Assembly (NCBI RefSeq): GCF_000482545.1
Contig: NZ_KI519455.1
Location: forward strand, 1,611,247-1,675,246
DNA from: Arthrobacter sp. 35W
GTDB taxonomy: Bacteria; Actinomycetota; Actinomycetes; Actinomycetales; Micrococcaceae
Direction: 5' to 3'
DNA length: 64,000 bases
Below the pieces are notes generated by a model, which worked only from the letters and a program-made list of their open reading frames with translations, ran no database searches and was not told where the DNA came from. Position 1 is the stretch's first letter. Each line of letters starts with the position of its first letter. A program made the position numbers and the translations under genes. Positions 17,901 to 24,724 of the stretch are shown piece after piece.

Positions 17901-18428
17901 GGTGTCAATGTCCGTGCTGCCGTTGGCATAGCGCTTGGGCACAATCGGGGTGATCTTGACGACGTCGGTGCGCTTGGCCAGCTCGCGGATGCTCGCGGCG
18001 TCGGCGGTGATGCCGGCGCCTGGAATCGTGTTGGTGGTGGTGTACAGCGTGGTGCCTGCCGCCGCGGAGGTGACGGCGGCCGCCGTCGACTCAATGCCGG
18101 CGCGGATCTGTTTGACAGCGGCCGAGGCATCAACCGTCGCGGCGGTGGGATCGTCCTTGACCGACTGCGGCTGGGTGGCGTCGAAGGCGCCCTGGCCCTG
18201 GAACTGGACGAAAACCGAGATGGGTCCCGCGGCGTCGGCCAGGTTCCCGCCGTACTTCTGCGCCGGAGCCAGGCTCAACGGCGCAGTTGTCTTGGTGAAT
18301 CCCTGGGCCAGCGGCAGGGCGTCGGATGAGTCGTCGGCGACGGCGGTTCCTGCTGCTGTGGCGGCCAGGGCCAACCCTGTCAACACGGCCAGAACGCGGG
18401 TTCTGGCGCGATGGTGGTGCTTGCTCAT
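14991..18428 (-). CDS. Secreted S8 subtilisin-like protease, paralogue without wall anchor
   Basis: A 1145-residue extracellular serine protease closely similar along its length to the neighbouring subtilase. The signal peptide ends near AGTAVA-DD. The triad motifs are VIDTGIDYTHTDFG, GHGTHVAGT and SGTSMATPHVAG, with a PA-type insert between His and Ser. It differs at the C terminus: the Ig-like domain, LAATG motif and membrane helix are missing, replaced by a 30-residue Gly/Asn-rich tail ending HGKPRVAG, so it is probably released. The start ATG at 18428 has the same leader (AGGAGATCG) as its paralogue. Likely roles are peptide scavenging or processing of surface proteins. Confidence 0.92.
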   Translation of the reverse strand: MSKHHHRARTRVLAVLTGLALAATAAGTAVADDSSDALPLAQGFTKTTAPLSLAPAQKYGGNLADAAGPISVFVQFQGQGAFDATQPQSVKDDPTAATVDASAAVKQIRAGIESTAAAVTSAAAGTTLYTTTNTIPGAGITADAASIRELAKRTDVVKITPIVPKRYANGSTDIDTKALSAWTQNHATGAKATIAVIDTGIDYTHTDFGGPGTAAAYAAAKASNTLVPGTYDPAKFAGGYDLVGDSYNADPAAGPGYQPVPAPDANPLDCTGAGHGTHVAGTAAGYGVKADGTTFTGDYGTLDEAAVNAMRIGPGSAPMAKLVSLRVFGCAGSSDVVGNALDKVLDPNGDGVFDDRANIVNMSLGSDGSPTDDPENAIVDNLTKQGVLSVVASGNAGDTHDIGGSPGNAKTSLTVANSVGSKAAVDRIDVLAPADKVGSVAGQYSASFNYSASTVTPAQLTGTVQFVPGVDQSGCTALTPEQAAAVAGKWAMFSWDDNDATRRCGSAARFNNAQAAGAVGVVFTSQRTVFEAGIAGNATIPGVQFNKAATDALTAAAKAGTLQIKLDPAWQGTATAATGALDSLNSSSSRGVHGSNGIVKPDVAAPGTSIASAGVGSGSGVAVKSGTSMATPHVAGIAALLYSAAAEAGAKNSPITIKTIIMNTANVDVLANGVAYGPNRVGSGRVNASDALNSQVLAYAADDADLVSVNFGVVEVGSKSVSLSRKITLKNRGAAATYAASYLPATTMPGVAYTVSPSSVKVPANGTAKVTVTMSIADPTALAKTLDPTMSAAMLGLPRQFLADASGRVQFASAGNPTLRVPVYTAPKPASDMSVGNISFSSTGTTTTAKLTGRGVNQGSGAANYTSLVAPFVLGATSGELPGTDKAPLTNKSMDLQYVGASTTVPAIAKAGGNVAADGMVNFGIATYGNWAALLTTTAFGVEIDTTGDGNPDFVVQTGMVDNLDAVVVTTYSVATGQPVDMEFANGVLGNTDTNTFDTNVLTLPVLAGALGLDLSKPAPISYKVVSYSQYNFNSANVNTPVVEETAAIPFDVVAPALWFDGNGASGLFVDAPGTALQVNRAAGAKDAKALFLHLHNASGEKAQVVSATVSNGNGNGGGNGNGNGNGGGNGNGNGNGHGKPRVAG
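15013..15098. repeat. Hexamer-like tandem repeat encoding a Gly/Asn tail
   Basis: Imperfect repeats of GCCATTCCCGTT-type units encode the NGNGNGGGNGNG tail of subtilase 2. A shorter version (NGNGNGNGP) occurs at 11270-11296 in subtilase 1. Such tracts vary in length by slippage. Confidence 0.7.
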
Positions 18429-18581
18429 CGATCTCCTCATGCAGGATTGCCCGGGCCGATGCCTTTGTGGGGAACCGTCGGAGCCAGACAATGCAGTGAT
18501 GACCATGCCTCCGGGCTGAGTCCCGATGGCCGGTGGGACCGCCACGTCTTTGTGGTGATTCCCGTCCCAACCTTTATGGCT

Positions 18582-18599
18582 TTTGACTTTCTTGTCAAA
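18582..18599 (-). promoter_or_regulatory. Shared palindrome / -35 element of subtilase 2
   Basis: On the minus strand TTTGACAAGAAAGTCAAA, differing by one spacer base from the copy at 14797-14814 and at the same distance from the start codon. It contains TTGACA. Confidence 0.55.
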
Positions 18600-18742
18600 G
18601 GTCTGGAGAAAGTTGTTGCGTGCAGTGACGCCGACGGCGGGGCCTGGTGCCGATTCCCGCTGGGCGGCGGTTGTTGCAGCCAGGTGGCGGCCGCCGCGCT
18701 TCGTGGCAGAATTGACGCTGGCCCGGGTGCAGACGGGTCCAG

Positions 18743-18751
18743 TGCTAATAC
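18743..18751 (+). promoter_or_regulatory. Possible extended -10 promoter of the queuosine transporter
   Basis: TGCTAATAC fits an extended -10 (TGn-TAATAC), 57 bp before the transporter ATG. TTGACG at 18712-18717 lies too far upstream to be its -35. Confidence 0.35.
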
Positions 18752-18808
18752 AGCTCCGCCGGGGACTCCGCTGCGGATGCGAACCACTAGGTAGATTTGA
18801 GAATTCCC

Positions 18809-19543
18809 ATGCCACAGCTGCAAAACAATGCCTCCGCAGAACCCTTCAAGAGCGCCGACGCCGGCACTGCCGTGCGCCCGGCGGCCAAATTTGCCGCCGT
18901 CGGCAGCCCGCATTTCGCGATCCTGCTGGCCTGCATGGCCGTCATCGTCATCCTCTCCAACATCGGTGCCGCCAAGGGTGTCCAGTTCGGCCCCATCATC
19001 ACCGATGGCGGGTTCTTCCTCTTCCCCTTTGCCTACATCCTGGGCGATGTCATCTCCGAGGTGTTCGGCTTCAAAGTGGCCCGCAAGGCCATCCTGACCA
19101 CCTTTGCCTTGAGCGTGTTCGCCTCGCTCACCTACTGGGTGATCATCGCGCTGCCCGGGTTCACCGACGACTACGGTGTGGCCAAGCAGGCCGCATTGGA
19201 GGGCGCTCTGGGCCCGGTGCCGCAGATCGTGCTCGCCAGCCTGGTGGCCTTCCTGGCCGGCCAGCTGATCAACTCCCAGATCATGGTCCGGCTCAAGGCC
19301 CGCCAGGGCGAGCGCCGGCTGTGGGCGCGCCTGATGGGCTCCTCGGGCGTGGGTGAATTCGTCGACACGCTGATCTTCTGCACCATCGCCGCCCCGGTCA
19401 TCGGCATCACGGACCTTGGCATGTTCGCCAACTACGTGGTGGTGGGCTTCCTCTACAAGACCGCCGTCCAGTACATCCTGATCCCCGTGACCTCGCTGGT
19501 GATCGGCTGGATCAAGCGCCGCGAGCCGAGCTACGGGGTCTAG
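18809..19543 (+). CDS. yhhQ: Queuosine precursor transporter (YhhQ/VUT family)
   Basis: A 244-residue integral membrane protein with about six helices, matching the vitamin uptake transporter (DUF165/YhhQ) family. Family-typical segments include MAVIVILSNIGAAKGV, GGFFLFPFAYILGDVISEVFGFKVARKA and SSGVGEFVDTLIFCTIA. It imports queuosine precursors such as preQ0, preQ1 or queuine. The tgt gene 0.7 kb away on the other strand provides the enzyme that inserts the base into tRNA. No queuosine biosynthesis gene is visible, so this locus looks like salvage. The ATG at 18809 is preferred over an upstream TTG at 18797; the ribosome site is weak. Confidence 0.9.
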   Translation: MPQLQNNASAEPFKSADAGTAVRPAAKFAAVGSPHFAILLACMAVIVILSNIGAAKGVQFGPIITDGGFFLFPFAYILGDVISEVFGFKVARKAILTTFALSVFASLTYWVIIALPGFTDDYGVAKQAALEGALGPVPQIVLASLVAFLAGQLINSQIMVRLKARQGERRLWARLMGSSGVGEFVDTLIFCTIAAPVIGITDLGMFANYVVVGFLYKTAVQYILIPVTSLVIGWIKRREPSYGV

Positions 19544-19589
19544 TCCGGCTTCCCTGGGGTTGGTTCGGGCTGCTGGATGCGCCCAATAG

Positions 19590-19647
19590 TTGACACTTCA
19601 AGCAATTGTCTCAGAGGCTTTAGTTGAAGCGTCAAGTTATTGACGCT
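19590..19647. promoter_or_regulatory. Cluster of TTGA-N4-TCAA palindromes before doxX
   Basis: TTGACACTTCAA (19590-19601), TTGAAGCGTCAA (19624-19635) and, overlapping it, AGCGTCAAGTTATTGACGCT (19628-19647, perfect 8-bp arms). Repeated TTGA/TCAA half-sites are typical of MarR or similar redox-responsive repressors, and DoxX genes are often under such control. No regulator gene is adjacent. Confidence 0.5.
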
Positions 19648-19698
19648 CTGCGCTGTTCCTGACGGCCTGCCCCATGACCTTGAAACGGTGACAATCCC

Positions 19699-20133
19699 AT
19701 GAACCACCCCGCACTGGCCACGACCGCCCAGACTGTCCTCCGCGTTGTCGTCGGCTTCCTCTTCGCTGCCCACGGCTGGCAGAAGTACAACCAGTTCACC
19801 ATTGCCGGCACCCAGGGCGCCTTTGCCCAGATGGGTGTCCCCGCGGCCGACGTCGTTGCCCCGATCGTGGCCACATTGGAGCTCGTGGGTGGCATCGCCC
19901 TGGTGCTGGGCCTGCTGTCCCGCCCGATTGCGGCCCTGCTGACCCTGAATGTGCTCGGCGCCCTGGTGCTGGTGCACGCCCCCGCCGGCGTCTTCGTTGA
20001 AAACGGTGGCTTCGAGCTGGTGCTGCTGCTGGCCGCAGCTGCCCTGGCCGTGGTGCTGGTGGGCCCCGGCCGGCTGTCGGCGGACTACGCACTGTTCGGC
20101 CGCAGCACGTCCAAGCTGAGCGTGCTGGCCTAG
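19699..20133 (+). CDS. DoxX family membrane protein
   Basis: A 144-residue protein with four predicted helices. The family signature is at the N terminus (VLRVVVGFLFAAHGWQKY), followed by VAPIVATLELVGGIALVLGLLSRPIAALLTLN. In mycobacteria DoxX works with superoxide dismutase and a sulfurtransferase in redox homeostasis; other members are linked to quinone or thiol stress. A cluster of palindromes upstream suggests stress-induced expression. No clear ribosome site precedes the ATG at 19699. Confidence 0.88.
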   Translation: MNHPALATTAQTVLRVVVGFLFAAHGWQKYNQFTIAGTQGAFAQMGVPAADVVAPIVATLELVGGIALVLGLLSRPIAALLTLNVLGALVLVHAPAGVFVENGGFELVLLLAAAALAVVLVGPGRLSADYALFGRSTSKLSVLA

Positions 20134-20147
20134 CCAGGAGATGTGAA

Positions 20148-20190
20148 AAGCGGCGCAGGCCTCCCGAAAGGGACGCCTGCGCCGCTTCTT
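20148..20190. terminator. Hairpin terminator between doxX and tgt
   Basis: A 13-bp stem AAGCGGCGCAGGC, extended by a second short stem, closes around a GAAA loop; the 3' side continues TTCTTTGTG. It serves doxX and probably also the convergent tgt. Confidence 0.8.
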
Positions 20191-20231
20191 TGTGCCGTAC
20201 GGCTTGGCGCTGTGCGGCGGAGAGCTGAAGT

Positions 20232-21536
20232 CTATGTGGCGGGGTAGTAGCGGCCCAGGGTCTCGGCCTTGAACTCGAAGAAGGTGCCGTCCTCGATGGC
20301 CAGGCGGGCATCGTCCACCATCTTCACCACGAAGCGCTCGTTGTGGATGGACACCAGCGTGGCGGCCACCATTTCCTTGGCGCGGAACAAGTGGTGGATG
20401 TAGGCGCGGGAGTAGTTGGCGCAGGCGTAGCAGTCGCAGCTGTCCACCAGCGGGCCGAAATCGCGCTTGAAGCGGGCGTTGGAGAGGTTCAGCCGGCCGT
20501 CGGGAGTGTAGAACGCCGAGGAGCGGGCCACGCGGGTGGGGGAGACGCAGTCGAAGGTGTCAGCGCCGTTTTCGATGGCGGTGAAGATGTCATCCGGCTC
20601 GGAGATGCCCAGCAGGTGGCGGGGCTTGTCCTCGGGAAGCTCCTCGGAGCACCAGCGCACGATGGTGCCCAGATTTTCCTTCTCCAGCGCACCGCCCAGG
20701 CCGAAGCCGTCGAAGTTCATCGACCCCAGATCGCGGGAGGCCTTGCGGCGCAGGTCCTCGTACTGGGCGCCCTGGATGACGCCGAAGAGCGCCTGGTACG
20801 GCTTGGCCGCACGGTCTTCGGTGAGGCGGAAGTGCTCGCTGATGCAGCGCTCGGCCCAGAGCCGGGTGCGCTCCAGCGACATCTCCTGGTAGGCACGGGA
20901 GTTCATCAGCGTGGTCAGCTCGTCGAAGGCGAACATGATGTCCGCGCCAATCTGGTGCTGCACCTGCATCGACACCTCGGGGGTGAAGCGGTGCTTGTCG
21001 CCGTTCAGGTGGGACTTGAACCAGACGCCGTCGTCGTCGATGTGCGCCAGGCGCTCCTTGCCCGCGGCCACCCTGTCATCGCTGCCAGCGAGGTCACTCT
21101 CAGACGTTCCGTCTACGGCGGCCATGCTGATGACCTTCTTGAAGCCGGAGCCAAGGCTCATCACCTGGAATCCGCCGCTGTCGGTGAAGGTGGGGCCGGA
21201 CCAGTTCATGAACTTCCCCAGCCCGCCGGCCGCGTCCAGCACATCCGGCCCGGGCTGCAGGTACAGGTGGTAGGCGTTGGAGAGCAGCGCCTGGGCGCCG
21301 AGTTCGGCCATGGATTCCGGCAGCACGGACTTCACCGTGGCCTTGGTGCCGACGGCGATGAAGGCGGGGGTGGAGATGGTGCCATGGGGCGTGGTGATGA
21401 CGCCGGTACGGCCCTGGAATCCGCCGCCGTTGGCAGCCACCGCCTCCTCCGTGGGGTTGCAGCTTTCGTCCAACCGGGTCTTGACGGAGAAGGAAAACTC
21501 GGACTGTTTGGCGGAACTGGATTCGGGGGAGGGCAT
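20232..21536 (-). CDS. tgt: tRNA-guanine(34) transglycosylase
   Basis: Exchanges guanine-34 in GUN-anticodon tRNAs for preQ1 or queuine. The 434-residue protein carries the family motifs FTDSGGFQVMSLG with the catalytic Asp region, GVIQGAQYEDLR, GFGLGGALEKE, and the zinc site CDCYACANYSRAYIHHLF near the C terminus. The ATG at 21536 follows the fixed N-terminal sequence well; an extension to 21671 overlaps the SRPBCC gene and is not family-like. It is slightly longer than E. coli Tgt because of insertions around SMAAVDGTSES. Placed convergently to the yhhQ-doxX side, it belongs to a salvage-type queuosine locus. Confidence 0.95.
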   Translation of the reverse strand: MPSPESSSAKQSEFSFSVKTRLDESCNPTEEAVAANGGGFQGRTGVITTPHGTISTPAFIAVGTKATVKSVLPESMAELGAQALLSNAYHLYLQPGPDVLDAAGGLGKFMNWSGPTFTDSGGFQVMSLGSGFKKVISMAAVDGTSESDLAGSDDRVAAGKERLAHIDDDGVWFKSHLNGDKHRFTPEVSMQVQHQIGADIMFAFDELTTLMNSRAYQEMSLERTRLWAERCISEHFRLTEDRAAKPYQALFGVIQGAQYEDLRRKASRDLGSMNFDGFGLGGALEKENLGTIVRWCSEELPEDKPRHLLGISEPDDIFTAIENGADTFDCVSPTRVARSSAFYTPDGRLNLSNARFKRDFGPLVDSCDCYACANYSRAYIHHLFRAKEMVAATLVSIHNERFVVKMVDDARLAIEDGTFFEFKAETLGRYYPAT

Positions 21537-21615
21537 TTGTCCATTTTGCCAGCCTTTGCCCGCACCCCCGAACCGGCGGCGGCACCGGACCCTGCCCGGC
21601 GCCGCCGGCATGGCC

Positions 21616-22332
21616 CTAGTCCAGCGGGTAGTGCGTCTCCATGAAGGCGTCCCAGTGCGAGCCCACCGCATCCAGCGCGGCGGCCCCCAGCCCGTAGGTG
21701 GAGGCGATCAGCAGGGCGCCGGAGTGCTCGCGGATCCCCTCCAGCGGGGCCTGTTCGGTGAGGATCAACAGCCCGTCGCTGTGCTCTGCGTAGGAGTGCA
21801 CCGTCAGGCCCAGCTGCGTGCCGGTGCGGTACCAGACCTTGCCGGACAGCACCTGCCCCGTGGTCAGCGTGGCCTCGTAGTCCTCGCCGGGGTCCGGGAG
21901 CCAGCCGGTGTCGATGCCCAGAGCCTCCCACAGCGTGGTGGCGGCGGTGGTCTGGCCGTCCACGTAGACGGTGCGGCGCTCGGCATGTGGATGCCGTTCA
22001 AGCATGAACCGCAGCTGCTGCACAAACATCTGCCAGCCCTCGACGATGTCGGCGTCGTACTTCGCCCACTCACCCGTGCCCTTGGTGTGGTGGATGGTCA
22101 GCACCGTGCCATCGGCCACCGGTTCCAGCACAAAGGCATCGTCCTTGCCCAGATCCAGGCGCAGGTGGTCGGGGGATTCGACGGCGTCGGAGTAGTAGAT
22201 CTGCTGGATCTCCTCGGCCAGGCCGTCCAGCTGCCAGCCATGCCATTGCGCCGTCAGTGCCGGTTCGCGCAGGGCCCGCCACACCTGCTCGGCGTCGGCA
22301 TTGATGTGGACCGAAATCTGCTTGGTATCCAT
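21616..22332 (-). CDS. SRPBCC (AHSA1-like) domain protein
   Basis: A 238-residue soluble protein of the START/Bet v1-like SRPBCC superfamily. The N-terminal part (ISVHINADAEQVWRALREPALTAQWHGW and the strand TVLTIHHTKGTGEW) is the Hsp90-activator-like domain. The C-terminal 100 residues form a second, less typical half. Ligand and role are unknown. It is in a same-direction run between an unrecognised gene and tgt. Confidence 0.78.
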   Translation of the reverse strand: MDTKQISVHINADAEQVWRALREPALTAQWHGWQLDGLAEEIQQIYYSDAVESPDHLRLDLGKDDAFVLEPVADGTVLTIHHTKGTGEWAKYDADIVEGWQMFVQQLRFMLERHPHAERRTVYVDGQTTAATTLWEALGIDTGWLPDPGEDYEATLTTGQVLSGKVWYRTGTQLGLTVHSYAEHSDGLLILTEQAPLEGIREHSGALLIASTYGLGAAALDAVGSHWDAFMETHYPLD

Positions 22333-22364
22333 GGCACGAATCTACCCCGGCGCGCGGGGCCCGG

Positions 22365-23255
22365 CTAGGTGCCGGGGAGGGGCCGCGGAGCAGCCGGAGC
22401 AGTGGAGGCCGCGGAGCCCTCGCCGCCGCGGGCCCAGCCGGCGCGCAGCCGCTCCAGCTCCTCGGCGATCCGGCGCTCGAGCTCGGCGTCGTCCAGGGTC
22501 TGCGAGCCGCCGTGGGCCAGCAGATGCAGCAGCACATTCAGCCGCAGCTCGCGCCATTGGAGCTCCGCAGCCCGCTCACCGGTGTCAACCGCCCGGGTGA
22601 TTTCCTTGGTGTACAGATTGGGTTCGTTCAGGGTGCGCTGGCGGACCTCGGCGTTCGTCTTGGCCCGGAAGGCGTCCAACTCCGCACGGTCCGGCGCCCG
22701 CAGGGCATAGGCCAGCTGGTCCGCCCGCAGCGGATCATCCGCGCGGGCCATGTAGTGCTCCAGCGCAAGGGCCTGCTCGATGGAGGACCAGCGCCCGGGG
22801 GTGCTGTCGTAGGGCAGATCGGTCAGGAGCCCCAGGACGGCACGGGCATTGGCCGGGTCGTTGAGCTGGACGAACAGCACCTGCGCCAGATCCTTCAAGT
22901 CCGCCAGATTGGCCCCGGAGCGCGGGTTGAACCCCTTGCCCAGCCGGGCAGTGAGCCGCTGGACGCTCTCGTGCGCTCCATGGGCGGCCGCCGCGGCGCT
23001 GAGGATGCCTGCCAGCACCGCCGGATCGGCCGCGGGCAGCTGGCTCGGCGGGAGGGCCGGCTTCGGCCTGGCGAGCACGGTGGCGGTGGTTCCGGCCGCG
23101 ATCCGCACGCTCCCGCCGTCGTACTCGACGACGGCGACCGCGGGCTGGCCGTAGTCGTCACGCTCCCAGCCGACGGCGGTGGCCACCACCACCTCGCCGC
23201 CCGGGGTGGTGATGGTGGTGCCGGGGACGAGCGTCTTGAGCGGATCGGCGTGCAT
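22365..23255 (-). CDS. Unrecognised protein, helical
   Basis: A 296-residue cytosolic protein with no family I can name. The first 60 residues resemble a small beta-barrel (PGTTITTPGGEVVVATAVGW and VAVVEYDGGSVRIAAGT). The rest is helical and partly TPR-like in pattern, followed by an Ala/Pro-rich tail. There is no signal peptide or membrane helix. It lies 8 bp downstream of the NUDIX-like gene and is probably cotranscribed with it and with the SRPBCC gene. Confidence 0.75.
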   Translation of the reverse strand: MHADPLKTLVPGTTITTPGGEVVVATAVGWERDDYGQPAVAVVEYDGGSVRIAAGTTATVLARPKPALPPSQLPAADPAVLAGILSAAAAAHGAHESVQRLTARLGKGFNPRSGANLADLKDLAQVLFVQLNDPANARAVLGLLTDLPYDSTPGRWSSIEQALALEHYMARADDPLRADQLAYALRAPDRAELDAFRAKTNAEVRQRTLNEPNLYTKEITRAVDTGERAAELQWRELRLNVLLHLLAHGGSQTLDDAELERRIAEELERLRAGWARGGEGSAASTAPAAPRPLPGT

Positions 23256-23263
23256 GGGAGGAC

Positions 23264-23803
23264 CTATCCGTTGTAGCCGGCGAAGGCCAGCGCCTGGCGG
23301 AGCAGCTCCCCGCGGCCACCGGCAAATTCCTGCTGGACGTCCGGGCTCAGCACCTCCGCCGGCGTCATCCAGGTCAGCTCAAGCGCATCCTGGCGCGGGG
23401 AGCATTCACCGGTGACGGGGATGACGTAGGCCAGTGCGACGGCGTGCTGGCGCTCGTCGGTGAAGCCGGTCTGGGAAGGGGCGGGGAAGTACTCGGCCAC
23501 CGTGAACGGCACCGGGCTGACCGGCAGCTGCGGCAGCGCCATCGGGCCCAGGTCCTTTTCCAGATGCCGCAGCAGCGCGGCCCGGACGGTCTCGCGGTAC
23601 AGCACACGGCCGGAAACCAGCGTGCGGACCATGGCGCCGTCCTCGTCGGCCTGCAGCAGCAAACCCACCTCGCTGACGTAGCCCAGCGGGTCCAGCCGGA
23701 CCGGCACGGCTTCGACGTAGAGCATGGGCAGCCGGCTCCGCGCCTCATAGAGGTCGTCGTCGGAAAGCCAGCCGGGGAAGGGATCGGGGGTGCGAACACT
23801 CAT
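23264..23803 (-). CDS. NUDIX-like protein (DUF4916 type)
   Basis: A 179-residue protein resembling the actinobacterial NUDIX-related DUF4916 family: WLSDDDLYEARSRLPMLYVEAVPVR at the start, then strands and the helix SGRVLYRETVRAALLRHLEKDLGP where a NUDIX box would sit. The consensus GX5EX7REUXEEXGU is only partly kept (one RET triplet, no EExG), so the classic phosphohydrolase metal site may be lost. It heads a run with the unrecognised gene and the SRPBCC gene. Confidence 0.72.
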   Translation of the reverse strand: MSVRTPDPFPGWLSDDDLYEARSRLPMLYVEAVPVRLDPLGYVSEVGLLLQADEDGAMVRTLVSGRVLYRETVRAALLRHLEKDLGPMALPQLPVSPVPFTVAEYFPAPSQTGFTDERQHAVALAYVIPVTGECSPRQDALELTWMTPAEVLSPDVQQEFAGGRGELLRQALAFAGYNG

Positions 23804-23870
23804 ACACCAGTTGTACCGGATGTTGGGGCCCAGCGCCCGCCGCCCCCGCCGTTGGCGCCGCCGCGCCTCG

Positions 23871-24021
23871 CCAAATTCGCTGCGCTCATTTGGGGCCCCG
23901 CGGGCGCTAGCGCCGTCGCACCCTCCCCAAATTCGCTGCGCTCATTTGGGGCCCCGCGGGCGCTAGCGCCGTCGCACCCTCCCCAAATTCGCTCCGCTCG
24001 ATCGGGGCCCCGCGGGCGCTA
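23871..24021. repeat. 56-bp tandem repeat, about 2.7 copies
   Basis: Copies begin at 23871, 23927 and 23983 with an exact 56-bp period; the third is cut off after GGGCGCTAG. Each unit holds CCAAAT...ATTTGG arms, GGGGCCCC and the 12-bp palindrome GGCGCTAGCGCC, so it folds strongly. It fills the divergent gap between the NUDIX-like and YdeI-like genes and ends 11 bp before the YdeI start. Confidence 0.9.
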
Positions 24022-24031
24022 GGCTTGGGCC

Positions 24032-24628
24032 ATGGCGGAACTGCTTCCTGAACTTTTGGTCCCCGACGCCGCGGCGTGGCGGGACTGGCTGGCCGAACAC
24101 CACGCCACCAGCCCGGGTGTCCGGCTGGTGCTGCACAAGAAGGGCGGGAACGTCACCTCGCTGCTCTATGCCGAGGCGTTGGATGCGGCGCTGTGCTTCG
24201 GCTGGATCGACGGGGTGGCCGGCAGTCGGGACGACGGCAGCCACCTGCGGCGATTCACTCCGCGCACGGCACGCAGCATCTGGTCCAAGATCAATGTGGG
24301 GCACATAGCCCGGCTGCAGGAGGCCGGTCTCATGCAGCCGGCAGGACTTGCCGCCGTCGACGCCGCAAAGGCCGACGGGCGCTGGGAGGTGGCATATTCG
24401 GGGCAGGCATCGTCCGAGGTGCCCGAGGATCTGGCCGCTGCAATTGCGGCGAACCCCGATGCCGCCGCGATGTTTGAGGTGCTGACTGCCACCAACCGGT
24501 ACGCGCTGGTCTACCGGGTCGGTTCGGTGAAAACGGCCGCCACGAGGGTGAAGAAGATCGCCGGTTTTGTGGACATGCTGGCCCGCGGCGAGACGCCCTA
24601 TCCGCAGAAGCGCCGCCCCACACCATAG
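24032..24628 (+). CDS. YdeI/OmpD-associated family protein
   Basis: A 198-residue cytosolic protein with the family pattern: WLAEHHATSPGVRLVLHKKG, ALCFGWIDGVAGSRDD, RRFTPRTARSIWSKIN, and the C-terminal PEDLAAAI...NRYALVYRVGSVKTAATRVKKIAGFVDMLARGE. Related proteins are linked to envelope stress or antimicrobial peptide resistance in enterobacteria; the function in actinobacteria is unknown. The start at 24032 follows the tandem repeat closely, so its promoter probably lies inside the repeat. Confidence 0.85.
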   Translation: MAELLPELLVPDAAAWRDWLAEHHATSPGVRLVLHKKGGNVTSLLYAEALDAALCFGWIDGVAGSRDDGSHLRRFTPRTARSIWSKINVGHIARLQEAGLMQPAGLAAVDAAKADGRWEVAYSGQASSEVPEDLAAAIAANPDAAAMFEVLTATNRYALVYRVGSVKTAATRVKKIAGFVDMLARGETPYPQKRRPTP

Positions 24629-24724
24629 CCTGCCGCCCCGCACCGCAGCGACGATCTCCGCGCAGCATCCAGCGCACGTCCAGCCTTCGTCCGGGCAACG
24701 GCCAGCGGCGGGGTGGAGCATTGG

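Larger units (their letters stand above)
18429..18808. other. Intergenic region between subtilase 2 and the queuosine transporter
   Basis: 380 bp without a convincing gene. The left half mirrors the leader of subtilase 1 and carries the shared palindrome (18582-18599). The right half should hold the promoter of the transporter. I looked for a preQ1 riboswitch signature and found none. Confidence 0.6.

Noticed and set aside
18600-18808. preQ1 riboswitch before the queuosine transporter
   Set aside because: I looked for the conserved preQ1 aptamer elements and did not find them; only a possible extended -10 is visible.
23871-24021. CRISPR array
   Set aside because: The units are contiguous tandem repeats with no unique spacers and there are no cas genes in the window.
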